From the NCBI GenBank assembly GCA_028288985.1, contig JAQGHE010000020.1, positions 1-22,987 of the forward strand: 22,987 nt of DNA. The letters are read 5' to 3'. This DNA comes from Candidatus Saccharimonadota bacterium. GTDB lineage: Bacteria > Patescibacteriota > Saccharimonadia > Saccharimonadales > UBA10212. Positions 6,878-14,739 of the stretch are shown here, in pieces (the first letter of the stretch is position 1; every line of letters begins with the position of its first letter). The notes beneath the pieces were generated by a model, which ran no database searches, was not told where the DNA came from, and saw only the letters and a program-made list of their open reading frames with translations. The translations under genes were made by a program, and so were the position numbers.

Positions 6878-9324
6878 CCTGAAATTGAGTCTATGATCTT
6901 CCCGATGTCTACGCCGGGACCGATGACCGGCTTCCAAATGTCCCCCACACTCTTAAGCCTCTTGGCTGTATTTTTTATAGTAAACTTCATCGGGTCCAGG
7001 CGCTGGTTTACCTCGTCCCAATGAAGCGGCGTAGATACACTTGCGCTTACAGTCGGCCGCACCGAGTAAGGTGCTGCCAGGGTCTGCCCTTGCCGATTTT
7101 GGAGATAATCGACGTATACCCTGCCCTGACGCTTAGCGGGGCTGCGCTCCAAGCTGGTCGTGTCCGGAATGCGTTGATGCGCCAGATTAGCCAGCAGCTG
7201 CCCGAATTGTTTGGTTTGCTCATAGTCATATCTAGCACCCAGTGGAATGTAGACATGGATGCCGGTTTTACCGGATGTCTTGGGGTAGTGAGAAATTTTG
7301 AATTCCTCACAGAGATCGTGAATCACCTGAGCTACCTTGACCACTTCAGAAAAGGCAATGTCCTCCGGATCAAGATCAAGTACGCACCAATCAGGCCTGG
7401 CAAGCGCCTGCACTCGAGAATTCCAGGGATTTATCTCTATGCAGCCCAGCTGCACCATATAGAGCAGGCTGGCAAGCTTGTCTACGACCAGATAGTTAAT
7501 CTCTTTTTGGTTTGACTCGGAATAGATAGGCACCGTCTTGATCCAGTCGGGAGGCATATGATCCACATCTTTTTGAAAGAATGCTTTTCCATTTATGCCG
7601 TTAGGCTGCCGCAGCAGCGAGTGCGGCCGGTCTTTGATGTACGGCAGGATATAATCACCAATCGATTTGTAATACTCGACCAGATCGCCCTTGGTGTAGC
7701 CTTTTTCGGGAAAAAAGACTTTATCCAGATGCGTGAACTTCAAATCCCCTCTGTTGGGTGATGGCTCTGCGGGTTTGTCATCTTTCACGTCATCAGCATC
7801 TACCGGTTTCTCTCTGGTGACTTCGCGGGGGTCTTTGTCTTCGCGCAGGCCGATGAATATCGGCTGGCGCATATGCCCATCGCTGGTCCATTCGCTGAAA
7901 GTGACTTCGGCAACCAGTTTTGGCGACACCCAGTGAACTGGGGCGTTCGGTTTAAATTTATCGGCGAAGGGAGAACTTTCTATCTCCAGCTTCTCCAGCT
8001 GAGAGCGAAGAGCCGGCATTTGTTCCGTTGGGATGCCGCCGCCGGTATGTCCGATATATCTCAGCTTGTCGCCTTCGTAGACACCGAGTATCAGGGCACC
8101 GATGTGCTTGCGGGAGCCGCGGGGTTCGGTAAAGCCGCCGATTACCGCTTCTTGGCGCAGATGGGTTTTGATTTTAAGCCACTGCCGACTGCGGTAGCCG
8201 GGGCGATATTTACTGTCCCTGTTTTTGGCCATGATGCCCTCCAGGTGCCGAGATTCGGCGGTTTTATAAAACTCCGTTCCCCGGCCCTCAATATGATCGC
8301 TGTAGCGGATAGCCGAAGTGCCCGGAACGATTTTTTTGAGGATATCTTTGCGTTTAATCAGCGGCAAGCCCATAAGGTCGTGGCCGTCGCACCACAAGAT
8401 ATCAAAAACGTAGTAAGCCAGCTGCCCTTGAGGCTTGCTGGCGTAGTTCTGCAGCCATTCAAAGTGCGCCCGGCCCTCTGGGTCAAGCACTACTATCTCG
8501 CCGTCAATAACTGCCCTGTGCCGCAAGCTCCGTAGCGCTTCTGTAACTTCCTTATACTTAGTGAAGTCATTGCCATTCCTGGAATATAGTTCCACTTGGC
8601 TGCCGTCCCAGGACCCGATTGCCCGGTAACCATCCCACTTGATCTCATAAAGCCAACCAGGATCGTCAAAGACTTCTTTAGCTAGCGTAGCCAGCATCGG
8701 TTTAACCTGCTCAGGCATCGGCGCTTCGGGAGTCCCTGATAAGTCGTCGATCTTGTCAGATTCCATATCGCCCACCCTCCGGCCGCTAACTACAGACTCG
8801 TCTTGTTTGGTTACGTCCTCTGTCGTGGCGTACTCATCTTTCTTTTTTATCAACAACCAGGCATTACTCCCCATGTGAGGGCTTTTAATCAGGGCGAACT
8901 CTCCCTTTAGCTTCTGGCCGTGCAAAATAAAAGTAAGGTGGCCTTTTTCCAACTGTTCTGATAAATTTTTCTCCGGATCTTCCGTTTTGGCCCGGGGTTC
9001 ATAAGTTCCCTGATCCCAGATTATTACGTTGCCGGCTCCGTAATTACCTTCCGGAATGACACCTTCAAAAGTGCGGTACTCATAAGGGTGATCCTCCACC
9101 ATCATGGCCAGCCGTTTATCCCCCGGGTTCATTGAAGGCCCCTTTGGTATGGCCCAACTCTTGAGTACCCCTCCTAATTCGAGGCGCAGATCATAATGCA
9201 GGCGGCTTGCCAGGTGCTTATGGACTACGAAGGCCAATTGTTTGGACTTAGTTTTTTTTAACTGCCCCGAGGGCTCCGGGGTCTGCGGAAACTTCCGCTT
9301 GTTCTTGTATTTAGCTAAAGACAC
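6874..9324 (-). CDS. ligD: Multifunctional NHEJ DNA ligase LigD (PE-LIG-POL)
   Basis: An 816-aa three-domain end-joining enzyme in the Pseudomonas-type order. The 3'-phosphoesterase domain (about 30-165) keeps the catalytic pattern His37, His43, Asp45, Arg47, His79, Tyr83. The ATP-dependent ligase domain (about 205-505) carries the adenylated lysine in KWDGYR (Lys229), the GEIVVLD motif and the distal EGIMAKNR and QWLKIK motifs. The primase-polymerase domain (about 525-816) begins after a charged linker and shows the LDLDP metal-binding motif and SLERSPAKRQGR. Together these trim, fill and seal double-strand breaks held by Ku. Start is GTG 2 nt after the ku stop, with AGAGG from the end of ku as ribosome site. 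Length matches full-length LigD, with no truncation. Confidence 0.97.
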   Translation of the reverse strand: MSLAKYKNKRKFPQTPEPSGQLKKTKSKQLAFVVHKHLASRLHYDLRLELGGVLKSWAIPKGPSMNPGDKRLAMMVEDHPYEYRTFEGVIPEGNYGAGNVIIWDQGTYEPRAKTEDPEKNLSEQLEKGHLTFILHGQKLKGEFALIKSPHMGSNAWLLIKKKDEYATTEDVTKQDESVVSGRRVGDMESDKIDDLSGTPEAPMPEQVKPMLATLAKEVFDDPGWLYEIKWDGYRAIGSWDGSQVELYSRNGNDFTKYKEVTEALRSLRHRAVIDGEIVVLDPEGRAHFEWLQNYASKPQGQLAYYVFDILWCDGHDLMGLPLIKRKDILKKIVPGTSAIRYSDHIEGRGTEFYKTAESRHLEGIMAKNRDSKYRPGYRSRQWLKIKTHLRQEAVIGGFTEPRGSRKHIGALILGVYEGDKLRYIGHTGGGIPTEQMPALRSQLEKLEIESSPFADKFKPNAPVHWVSPKLVAEVTFSEWTSDGHMRQPIFIGLREDKDPREVTREKPVDADDVKDDKPAEPSPNRGDLKFTHLDKVFFPEKGYTKGDLVEYYKSIGDYILPYIKDRPHSLLRQPNGINGKAFFQKDVDHMPPDWIKTVPIYSESNQKEINYLVVDKLASLLYMVQLGCIEINPWNSRVQALARPDWCVLDLDPEDIAFSEVVKVAQVIHDLCEEFKISHYPKTSGKTGIHVYIPLGARYDYEQTKQFGQLLANLAHQRIPDTTSLERSPAKRQGRVYVDYLQNRQGQTLAAPYSVRPTVSASVSTPLHWDEVNQRLDPMKFTIKNTAKRLKSVGDIWKPVIGPGVDIGKIIDSISG

Positions 9325-9326
9325 TT

Positions 9327-10097
9327 CTACCTCTTGTTTTCAAGGCTGGCCTTAAGCGTACTCATCAGGTCTTCTACTTTAGTATTTTCCGGCTCCTTGC
9401 CCCGTGCTTTGGGTTTGTGGCCTTTGGCCTTTTCAGCGATGATTTTCTCGAGCTCCTCGGTGTATTCGTCGTGCCAATCTTCCGGGATAAATGGTTTAGT
9501 CTGCTGATTTGCCAGGGCCAGGGCCATATCTAACTCTTCTTTACTGGCCAGATTTTTATCCGGCAGATTCAAGCCGCCAGTGTCGCGTAAATCAGACGGA
9601 AACCGCATCTGGTTCAGCACCAATGCCCTGCCCTGAGGTTTTATGACACCCATATTATCCCGGGCCCTCATAGCGTATTTGACCAAAGCTACTTTGCCGG
9701 ACTTCTCCAGAGCCTCCCGCAGGAGCGCATAGGCTCTCTCGGCGCCTTTGGCGGGTTCCAGGTAATATGGCTTTTCGTAATAACGGCTATCTAGTTCGTC
9801 CTCGTCAGCAAATTGTTTGATCTGCAGAGTCTTGGTCTTCTGAGCATCAGCTTTTTTAAAGTCTTCATCTGTTAATTCAATGTAGTCCCCGTCCTGCCAC
9901 TCGTAACCTTTAACTATGTCTTCATAAGGAACTTCCTTCCCGTCCCTGCGGGAAACGCGGGCATAGCGGATCGGCGAATGGTCTTTCTTGTTTAACATCC
10001 GCAAATCCAGGCCATCGTGCCGCTCGCTGCCGCTGTACATTTTTACCGGGATATTAACAAGTCCGAAGCTGATCGAACCGGTCCATATGGCGCGCAT
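9327..10097 (-). CDS. ku: Bacterial Ku, DNA end-binding protein
   Basis: A 256-aa Ku-family protein beginning MRAIWTGSISFGLVNIPVK, the hallmark of bacterial Ku. It continues with the ring-forming core (YYEKPYYLEP, ALREALEKSGKVALVKYAMR) and a lysine-rich C-terminal tail. Bacterial Ku is a homodimer that encircles broken DNA ends and recruits LigD. A strong Shine-Dalgarno (AAGGAGGAG) precedes the ATG at 10097. It leads the ku-ligD-DUF72 operon and diverges from the cupredoxin gene across a 118-nt shared promoter region. Confidence 0.96.
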   Translation of the reverse strand: MRAIWTGSISFGLVNIPVKMYSGSERHDGLDLRMLNKKDHSPIRYARVSRRDGKEVPYEDIVKGYEWQDGDYIELTDEDFKKADAQKTKTLQIKQFADEDELDSRYYEKPYYLEPAKGAERAYALLREALEKSGKVALVKYAMRARDNMGVIKPQGRALVLNQMRFPSDLRDTGGLNLPDKNLASKEELDMALALANQQTKPFIPEDWHDEYTEELEKIIAEKAKGHKPKARGKEPENTKVEDLMSTLKASLENKR

Positions 10098-10183
10098 GTA
10101 TGCTCCTCCTTAGCATCAGGTTATCGCCAGGGGGATAAACAGGCTGTTAAAACCCTTACAGTCAGGCCATTTGCTGTTAGCGT

Positions 10184-10208
10184 TATAATAGGCTAATAAA
10201 ATAGGAGT
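10184..10208 (+). promoter_or_regulatory. Promoter -10 and ribosome site of the cupredoxin gene
   Basis: A consensus TATAAT (10184-10189) followed by TAGGAG (10202-10207), 8 nt before the ATG at 10216. No strong -35 is visible. This start uses a normal leader and Shine-Dalgarno sequence, unlike several minus-strand genes in the window. Confidence 0.5.
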
Positions 10209-10215
10209 ACTAAAG

Positions 10216-10650
10216 ATGAACAAGCTAATCGCGGCTATAGTAGCCGTTATAATAATCGCCGCCGGAATCGGGGTGGCGATCAGTAGGCATAATAAAAATA
10301 ACAACTCAAATAATCCCGCTACCACTCAATCAACAAGCACGACCCAGAGCAGCAACACCCAAAGTAGTACCAACAGCGGTCCGGTGCCAACAGGGGCAAA
10401 CGAGATATCCATCATTAACATGAACTTCTCGCCAGCCAGCATCTCGGTCAAAAAAGGCACCACCATCAAATGGATAAACCAAGATAATATTCCTCACACC
10501 GCCACCGAGAATGACGGCAAAAACGGCCCAAGCTCTCCCCAGTTAGCCCACGGCGAGACCTACAGCTTCACGTTCAACGAGGTTGGCACCTTCCACTACC
10601 ACTGCTCCATACACCCCAATATGACCGCTGTAGTTACAGTTACCGAATAG
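10216..10650 (+). CDS. Membrane-anchored cupredoxin (plastocyanin/azurin-like)
   Basis: A 144-aa protein. An N-terminal hydrophobic helix (about 3-23) acts as an anchor or signal. A low-complexity Asn/Ser/Thr/Gln linker (about 25-58) leads to a cupredoxin domain (62-144). The type 1 copper ligands are all present: His94 (IPHTA), then Cys130, His133 and Met136 in the C-x2-H-x2-M arrangement (HYHCSIHPNM). It should bind copper outside the membrane and carry single electrons or store copper; the redox partner is not visible here. It is the only sizeable plus-strand gene in the window and is convergent with the 181-aa gene. Confidence 0.9.
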   Translation: MNKLIAAIVAVIIIAAGIGVAISRHNKNNNSNNPATTQSTSTTQSSNTQSSTNSGPVPTGANEISIINMNFSPASISVKKGTTIKWINQDNIPHTATENDGKNGPSSPQLAHGETYSFTFNEVGTFHYHCSIHPNMTAVVTVTE

Positions 10651-10659
10651 ATTAGCTGA

Positions 10660-11205
10660 TTAAATTGCGAATACCGATTTAGTCTTTTGAACGGTTATTC
10701 CGGCAAGTCTAGAAGCAAGTCTGCCGATTCTCCCGTAAGGGTCTAGCGTTTCCATACGTCCCTCTTCCTCCAGGATAGAGAGCGCTACTCCCTGAACATC
10801 TCCCATCCATGAATGGACGCAATACTCCCAATCATCTCTAAGAGCGTCCAAATGATCATCTGGTATCCGTTTTCTCCTCTCGCCCTCAGACAATGCTGTG
10901 GCTGCTTCCAAAACTCCCGGTATTTTGCGTAGGGCCGGTAATATTGCATCCGCGTCGCCACACCTCACCATGCCGTTAATGACGGGCATCGTATATATAC
11001 TTAAATTCTCTGCTACATAATCAAGAAGTTCCGTGTTAGGAGAGCCCTCGCTGTCTATGGCCTCAAAAAGGTCCTCTAAATAACCCTGGACATCAATAAC
11101 AGGTGCTCCATCCTCCAGAGTCGTCATCCAGTATTTGACTTCGACTGGTACTTCTGACTCCCTATTTACTTGTTCTCCCGACACTACGCCGTGAGTTATT
11201 ACCAT
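10660..11205 (-). CDS. Hypothetical protein, 181 aa
   Basis: No family recognised. The protein is acidic, soluble-looking and mostly helical by composition, with no signal peptide or membrane segment. Notable stretches are an N-terminal part with VEVKYWMTTLEDG, a central MVRCGDADAILPALRKIPG, and a C-terminal YGRIGRLASRLAGITV. The ATG is supported by a good promoter (TTGTCA, 16 nt, TATATT) whose -10 ends 6 nt before it, implying a leaderless mRNA. It ends 10 nt from the convergent cupredoxin stop. Base composition looks slightly richer in A+T than the dcw genes, judged only by eye. Confidence 0.75.
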   Translation of the reverse strand: MVITHGVVSGEQVNRESEVPVEVKYWMTTLEDGAPVIDVQGYLEDLFEAIDSEGSPNTELLDYVAENLSIYTMPVINGMVRCGDADAILPALRKIPGVLEAATALSEGERRKRIPDDHLDALRDDWEYCVHSWMGDVQGVALSILEEEGRMETLDPYGRIGRLASRLAGITVQKTKSVFAI

Positions 11206-11211
11206 AAGCTA

Positions 11212-11239
11212 AATATACTACTGCTAACGTTAATGACAA
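11212..11239 (-). promoter_or_regulatory. Promoter of the 181-aa gene, leaderless type
   Basis: On the minus strand TTGTCA (11239-11234, 5/6 to consensus), a 16-nt spacer and TATATT (11217-11212, 5/6). The ATG begins 7 nt after the -10, which is where transcription should start. There is no Shine-Dalgarno sequence. Confidence 0.7.
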
Positions 11240-11272
11240 TAGTAATCCTTGTGCTCCGGATTTAGCCTTTAG

Positions 11273-11449
11273 CTATTCAGATTTTTTGGGTACTTTTCCA
11301 CCTTCGCTTCTAGCCTCGGAAAGTCCGATAGCCACAGCTTGCTTACGACTGGTAACCTTCTTGCCGCTGCTGAATTTTAGCTGGCCTTTTTTATATTCGT
11401 GCATCGATTCTTCTACCTTGTCTTCAGCTTTTTGTCCGTATTTAGCCAT
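11273..11449 (-). CDS. DUF6496-type small protein
   Basis: A 58-aa basic protein starting MAKYGQKAEDKVEESMHEYK and containing SGKKVTSRKQAVAIGLSEAR. This matches the short DUF6496 family, often seen in CPR and other bacteria, function unknown. An upstream in-frame GTG (11464) is rejected because a strong GGTGGAGGT ribosome site sits exactly there and points to the ATG at 11449. It lies 58 nt downstream of ftsQ on the same strand with no obvious terminator between, so read-through from the dcw cluster is possible. Confidence 0.85.
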   Translation of the reverse strand: MAKYGQKAEDKVEESMHEYKKGQLKFSSGKKVTSRKQAVAIGLSEARSEGGKVPKKSE

Positions 11450-11507
11450 ATTAAATACCTCCACCTATAATTTAGCTCCTAAGAGAGATGCCGGGCTGTT
11501 AAATATG

Positions 11508-12386
11508 TTACTTGTAGAAAATTTTGCCGCTGACCCGGACATCAAGATATTGCTCAGGGTTAGTGCCTTTTTGAGCAAACTCATGACGGCTTGCCAGGAA
11601 TTGCCCAATCTGCAAATCCGAGTCTCCCCCCAGATAAAATTTAACGAAGTAGGACTTGTCGGCAGCGCGCAGATCTAACTCCTCGGGGCTGCTTGGCAAA
11701 ATTAAGGATTGCAGCTTAATACCTGAACTATTGCTGTGCTCGACCAGGTTTTTTATGAACGAGACGTCCCGGGAACTTAGCACCTGCTTACCGCGGGAAA
11801 CCTCGTAGCCGCTTTGGTCGATAATTTGCGGTAAATTCTTAACTAGCGGGTATTGGCTAGCGTAAGCCACCGCTCTGCCGCTGGCATCTACTAAATATTC
11901 TTTGTCCGCCGAACTTAAAAAGAAACTTGGCGCCGCTATCTGCAGACGCACTACCGGGCTTTGACTGAACACCGGTAATTCTACGGCGGCGGCGGTAATT
12001 TCCGGATAATCTCGTTTAAGGGCGTTTACTACGCCGTTCTCGCTAAAAGTTATCTTATTATGATTCCTTAGAGCCCCAAGATAATTATTGATAGAATCCT
12101 GGTAATTTACCATCGAGTGATAGCTGGTATCGTTGACGACGACGCGCGCCTTGGGCTTTAAGATCAGGCTGTGTATCAGAAGATAAAGTAAGAGCAGGAC
12201 TAGCAAGACATCAAGCGTTCTAACCCAAAATTTTGATAATTTATTTACGGTTTTTACTTTTTGCTCAAAAGGGCTGCCTTCCCCCACTGAACCGGCACCG
12301 CTACGATAGTAGTTGGAAGTGGGCGGTCGCTTGCGCGGCGCGGCAGCAGTCCTCGTACGAGCTCTGTTGGTGTCTTTTTTATCCAT
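11508..12386 (-). CDS. ftsQ: Cell division protein FtsQ/DivIB
   Basis: A 292-aa bitopic protein. A basic Arg/Ala/Pro-rich cytoplasmic tail (1-50) and one membrane helix (about 56-76) are followed by a POTRA domain (about 79-150) and a beta-rich FtsQ domain. FtsQ scaffolds the divisome and links FtsL/FtsB to the septal synthase. Sequence identity to model FtsQ is low, and the call rests on topology, POTRA-like pattern and position at the end of the dcw cluster. Its ATG overlaps the murG stop as TAATG, so translation is coupled. Proteins of this type often diverge strongly in CPR. Confidence 0.85.
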   Translation of the reverse strand: MDKKDTNRARTRTAAAPRKRPPTSNYYRSGAGSVGEGSPFEQKVKTVNKLSKFWVRTLDVLLVLLLLYLLIHSLILKPKARVVVNDTSYHSMVNYQDSINNYLGALRNHNKITFSENGVVNALKRDYPEITAAAVELPVFSQSPVVRLQIAAPSFFLSSADKEYLVDASGRAVAYASQYPLVKNLPQIIDQSGYEVSRGKQVLSSRDVSFIKNLVEHSNSSGIKLQSLILPSSPEELDLRAADKSYFVKFYLGGDSDLQIGQFLASRHEFAQKGTNPEQYLDVRVSGKIFYK

Positions 12387-13564
12387 TATTTACCGGTAAC
12401 TTCAAGGACGATTTCGGCCAGTTTTTTGGCGGCCCCAGGCTTGGCTGTCTTTTTTATGTTTTCGGATAACTCCCAGCGTCGGTGGTCATCAGCTAGCAGT
12501 TGGTCTATAACCGCCAGTAGTTCCTTGGGCGTAGCCTTCTCTTCCACTATCGCGGCGGCATCCTGTTCCGCCAGAGCGCGGGCATTGCCCAGCTGGTGGC
12601 CGCCGGCCAAAAACGGACTGGGGATAATGATGCAGGCCTTACCTTGCACAGCGTACTCGGCGATCGCCGTAGCCCCTGCTCTGCTGATAATCAGGTCGGC
12701 GGCGGCACTATATTTATAGAGATCGTTGGCAAAATCCATTACCTTGACTCTTTGAAGCTGCTCTTTGTCCAAATCCCGAGCGTAGCCGTCCTTCACGGCC
12801 TCCAGATTCTTACTGCCGGTGAGGTGGACTACATAAGCCGCCAGATTTGTGCGCAGCAAATGGGGTGCTAAGCTGACCACCATATCGTTCAGATGCTTTG
12901 AGCCGTTACCACCACCGGTGACTAGAATTAATAGGCTTTGCTTTGGAATCCCTATAGCTTCCTTGAATTCACTTTGAATGGCTGGCGTAACCGGCTTGAT
13001 ATGCTCGTCCAGCGGGATGCCGACATATCTCACGGACTGCTTAGGGTAAGGATAGTTCTTGGCGGGCGTGCCCGTAGCGTGCACGGTAGCCCAGCGGCCG
13101 ACTATTCTATTGGCCAGGCCGCCCAAGGTGTCGGAATCGTGCGTAATAATCGGGATCCCCTTGAGCCGGGCGGCAATGCCGACGGGCACCGCTACAAAAC
13201 CGCCTTTACTGAACAGCACGTCGGGCTGAGTGCGCGCCAGTACCCGGTAAGCCGTGCCTATGCTTTTAATGACCCGGAAGAAATCGCGGATATTGAGAGT
13301 GATGGTTCTTACATCAAAAAGATGCGAGAAAAAACTCTCCCCGTGATATCGCCGGAACTTTCCGGCATTTATAAATGCCATGAAATCAAAATCGTGGCTG
13401 CCGGCACGCAGACTATCGAATTGATCGCCCTTGTGGCCGATATATACTATCTGGCAATCGCGCCTTTGTGCTTTAAGTTCGCGGGCGAGTGACAAGAGCG
13501 GGGTTATGTGGCCGCCTGACCCCCCGCCCGTCAAAGCTATTGTTGGAAATTCGTGATGCTTCAT
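12386..13564 (-). CDS. murG: MurG, lipid II-forming GlcNAc transferase
   Basis: A 392-aa GT28-type glycosyltransferase that adds GlcNAc to lipid I on the cytoplasmic face, giving lipid II. It shows the N-terminal glycine loop TGGGSGGHITP (12-22), SKGGFVAVP (119-127), HDSDTLGGLANR (142-153), VTGGGNGSKHLN (215-226) and the UDP-GlcNAc site with SRAGATAIAEYAV and PSPFLAGGHQ. Both Rossmann halves are complete. The start lies 92 nt inside the end of ftsW in another frame. The glycine loop begins at residue 12, so at most a few codons could be trimmed. Confidence 0.95.
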   Translation of the reverse strand: MKHHEFPTIALTGGGSGGHITPLLSLARELKAQRRDCQIVYIGHKGDQFDSLRAGSHDFDFMAFINAGKFRRYHGESFFSHLFDVRTITLNIRDFFRVIKSIGTAYRVLARTQPDVLFSKGGFVAVPVGIAARLKGIPIITHDSDTLGGLANRIVGRWATVHATGTPAKNYPYPKQSVRYVGIPLDEHIKPVTPAIQSEFKEAIGIPKQSLLILVTGGGNGSKHLNDMVVSLAPHLLRTNLAAYVVHLTGSKNLEAVKDGYARDLDKEQLQRVKVMDFANDLYKYSAAADLIISRAGATAIAEYAVQGKACIIIPSPFLAGGHQLGNARALAEQDAAAIVEEKATPKELLAVIDQLLADDHRRWELSENIKKTAKPGAAKKLAEIVLEVTGK

Positions 13565-14738
13565 CAGTGGTAATATTGGGCCCTGTTATCTTGTAACTAG
13601 TATAGCGTGAAATCTGGAAAACAATGCCCAACGCTGCCGTCATAAAGACCAAGCTGGTGCCGCCCTGGCTGATTAGCGGCAAGGTTATGCCTTTAAGCGG
13701 CAGTAAGCCCAGCATAGCCCCGACGTTGATAATCATCTGGGTGCTAAACCAGGCCATCACGCCCACGACCAGCAAGCGGGAGAACGAATCGGCCGTGCGT
13801 TCGATAATCTGCTTGAGCCGGGTTATGAAGGCGCCGTAAATGACCAGGATGATAAAAGTGCCGATAAAGCCGAACTTCTCGCCGATGATGGCGAAGATGG
13901 AGTCGTTGGAAGCTTCCGGAAGGTATCCGTAGGCCTGCACGCTGTAACCAAGCCCCAGGCCGAATAAACCACCGGAGCCGACAGAGATCAGCGCCTGGCA
14001 GGCTTGGTAGCCACTGCCCTGGCAGTTGCTTTGGGGATGCAGGAAGTTAGCTAGGCGCTCCCGCCGATAGCCGCTGCTGGCGATAGCCAAGGTCACCAGC
14101 ACCAGCACCACCCCCCCAATTAGGACGATCCTTTTTAGGGGGATGCCGGCCGTAAAGGCGGCGGCAACAATCATCACGACCATAACTCCGGCAGAACCCA
14201 GATCACTCTGTGCTTTGGCGACCACTATCCCGATCCCAAGCAACAGATAAAGCAACGGCTGAAGAGTGCTTTTAAAGTCGGTCATTTTACCCTTTTTCAA
14301 CTGAGTGGTTATAAATGCGGCCAGATAAACCAGCAGCGCCAGCTTGATAAGCTCTGCCACCTGAAACGAGAATCCGCCAAGCCTTATCCAGCGATGCGCC
14401 GGATAGGTAGCGTTAATAGGGGTAATCATGACTACCACGCAGCCGATGACGGCCAGGACGGCGAGATTCTTAGCGTTGCGGCGCCAGAACTCAACCGGCA
14501 GCACCGAGGCAGCCGCAAAACCGGCCGCTCCCAGCAGAACAGCGATGAGCTGCTTGGTTATAAAGTGGTTCTGGCTGATCCGCTGAGAAGCGGCCAACCC
14601 CGGACTGATGGAATAAACTACCACCAGGCCGATGGTCAAAAGCAAGGACGCCAGGATAAGCAGTAAGTAGTCTGGCTTATGGCGGCGGACGGCTCCGACC
14701 GTGGTTGCGGCCAGAGTACGCCGGCGACGGCCATCCAC
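13473..14738 (-). CDS. ftsW: FtsW, SEDS-family septal glycan polymerase
   Basis: A 421-aa polytopic membrane protein with about ten helices. It carries the SEDS hallmark LPEASNDSIFAIIGEKFGFIG region and a C-terminal PLISQGGTSLVF. FtsW polymerises lipid II with the class B PBP encoded by ftsI in the same cluster. Start is a GTG 1 nt after the mraY stop. The last 30 residues are hydrophilic, variable and Arg-rich, and they overlap the 5' end of murG by 92 nt. It could be RodA, but the dcw context favours FtsW. Confidence 0.93.
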   Translation of the reverse strand: MDGRRRRTLAATTVGAVRRHKPDYLLLILASLLLTIGLVVVYSISPGLAASQRISQNHFITKQLIAVLLGAAGFAAASVLPVEFWRRNAKNLAVLAVIGCVVVMITPINATYPAHRWIRLGGFSFQVAELIKLALLVYLAAFITTQLKKGKMTDFKSTLQPLLYLLLGIGIVVAKAQSDLGSAGVMVVMIVAAAFTAGIPLKRIVLIGGVVLVLVTLAIASSGYRRERLANFLHPQSNCQGSGYQACQALISVGSGGLFGLGLGYSVQAYGYLPEASNDSIFAIIGEKFGFIGTFIILVIYGAFITRLKQIIERTADSFSRLLVVGVMAWFSTQMIINVGAMLGLLPLKGITLPLISQGGTSLVFMTAALGIVFQISRYTSYKITGPNITTDEASRISNNSFDGRGVRRPHNPALVTRPRT

Positions 14739-14739
14739 T

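Noticed and set aside
6878..6937. N-terminal extension of the DUF72 protein
   Set aside because: The extra 20 residues are Arg/His-rich, lie inside ligD, and are absent from the family. The ATGA overlap marks the real start.
7021..7515. 164-codon plus-strand ORF opposite the LigD polymerase domain
   Set aside because: Antisense shadow of conserved coding sequence with no family resemblance.
7873..8535. 220-codon plus-strand ORF inside ligD
   Set aside because: It is antisense to well-conserved ligase-domain coding sequence and has no recognisable protein features. Such long antisense frames arise from the codon bias of the real gene.
12938..13492. 184-codon plus-strand ORF opposite murG
   Set aside because: MurG motifs are intact on the other strand, and the antisense frame has no credible start context or domain.
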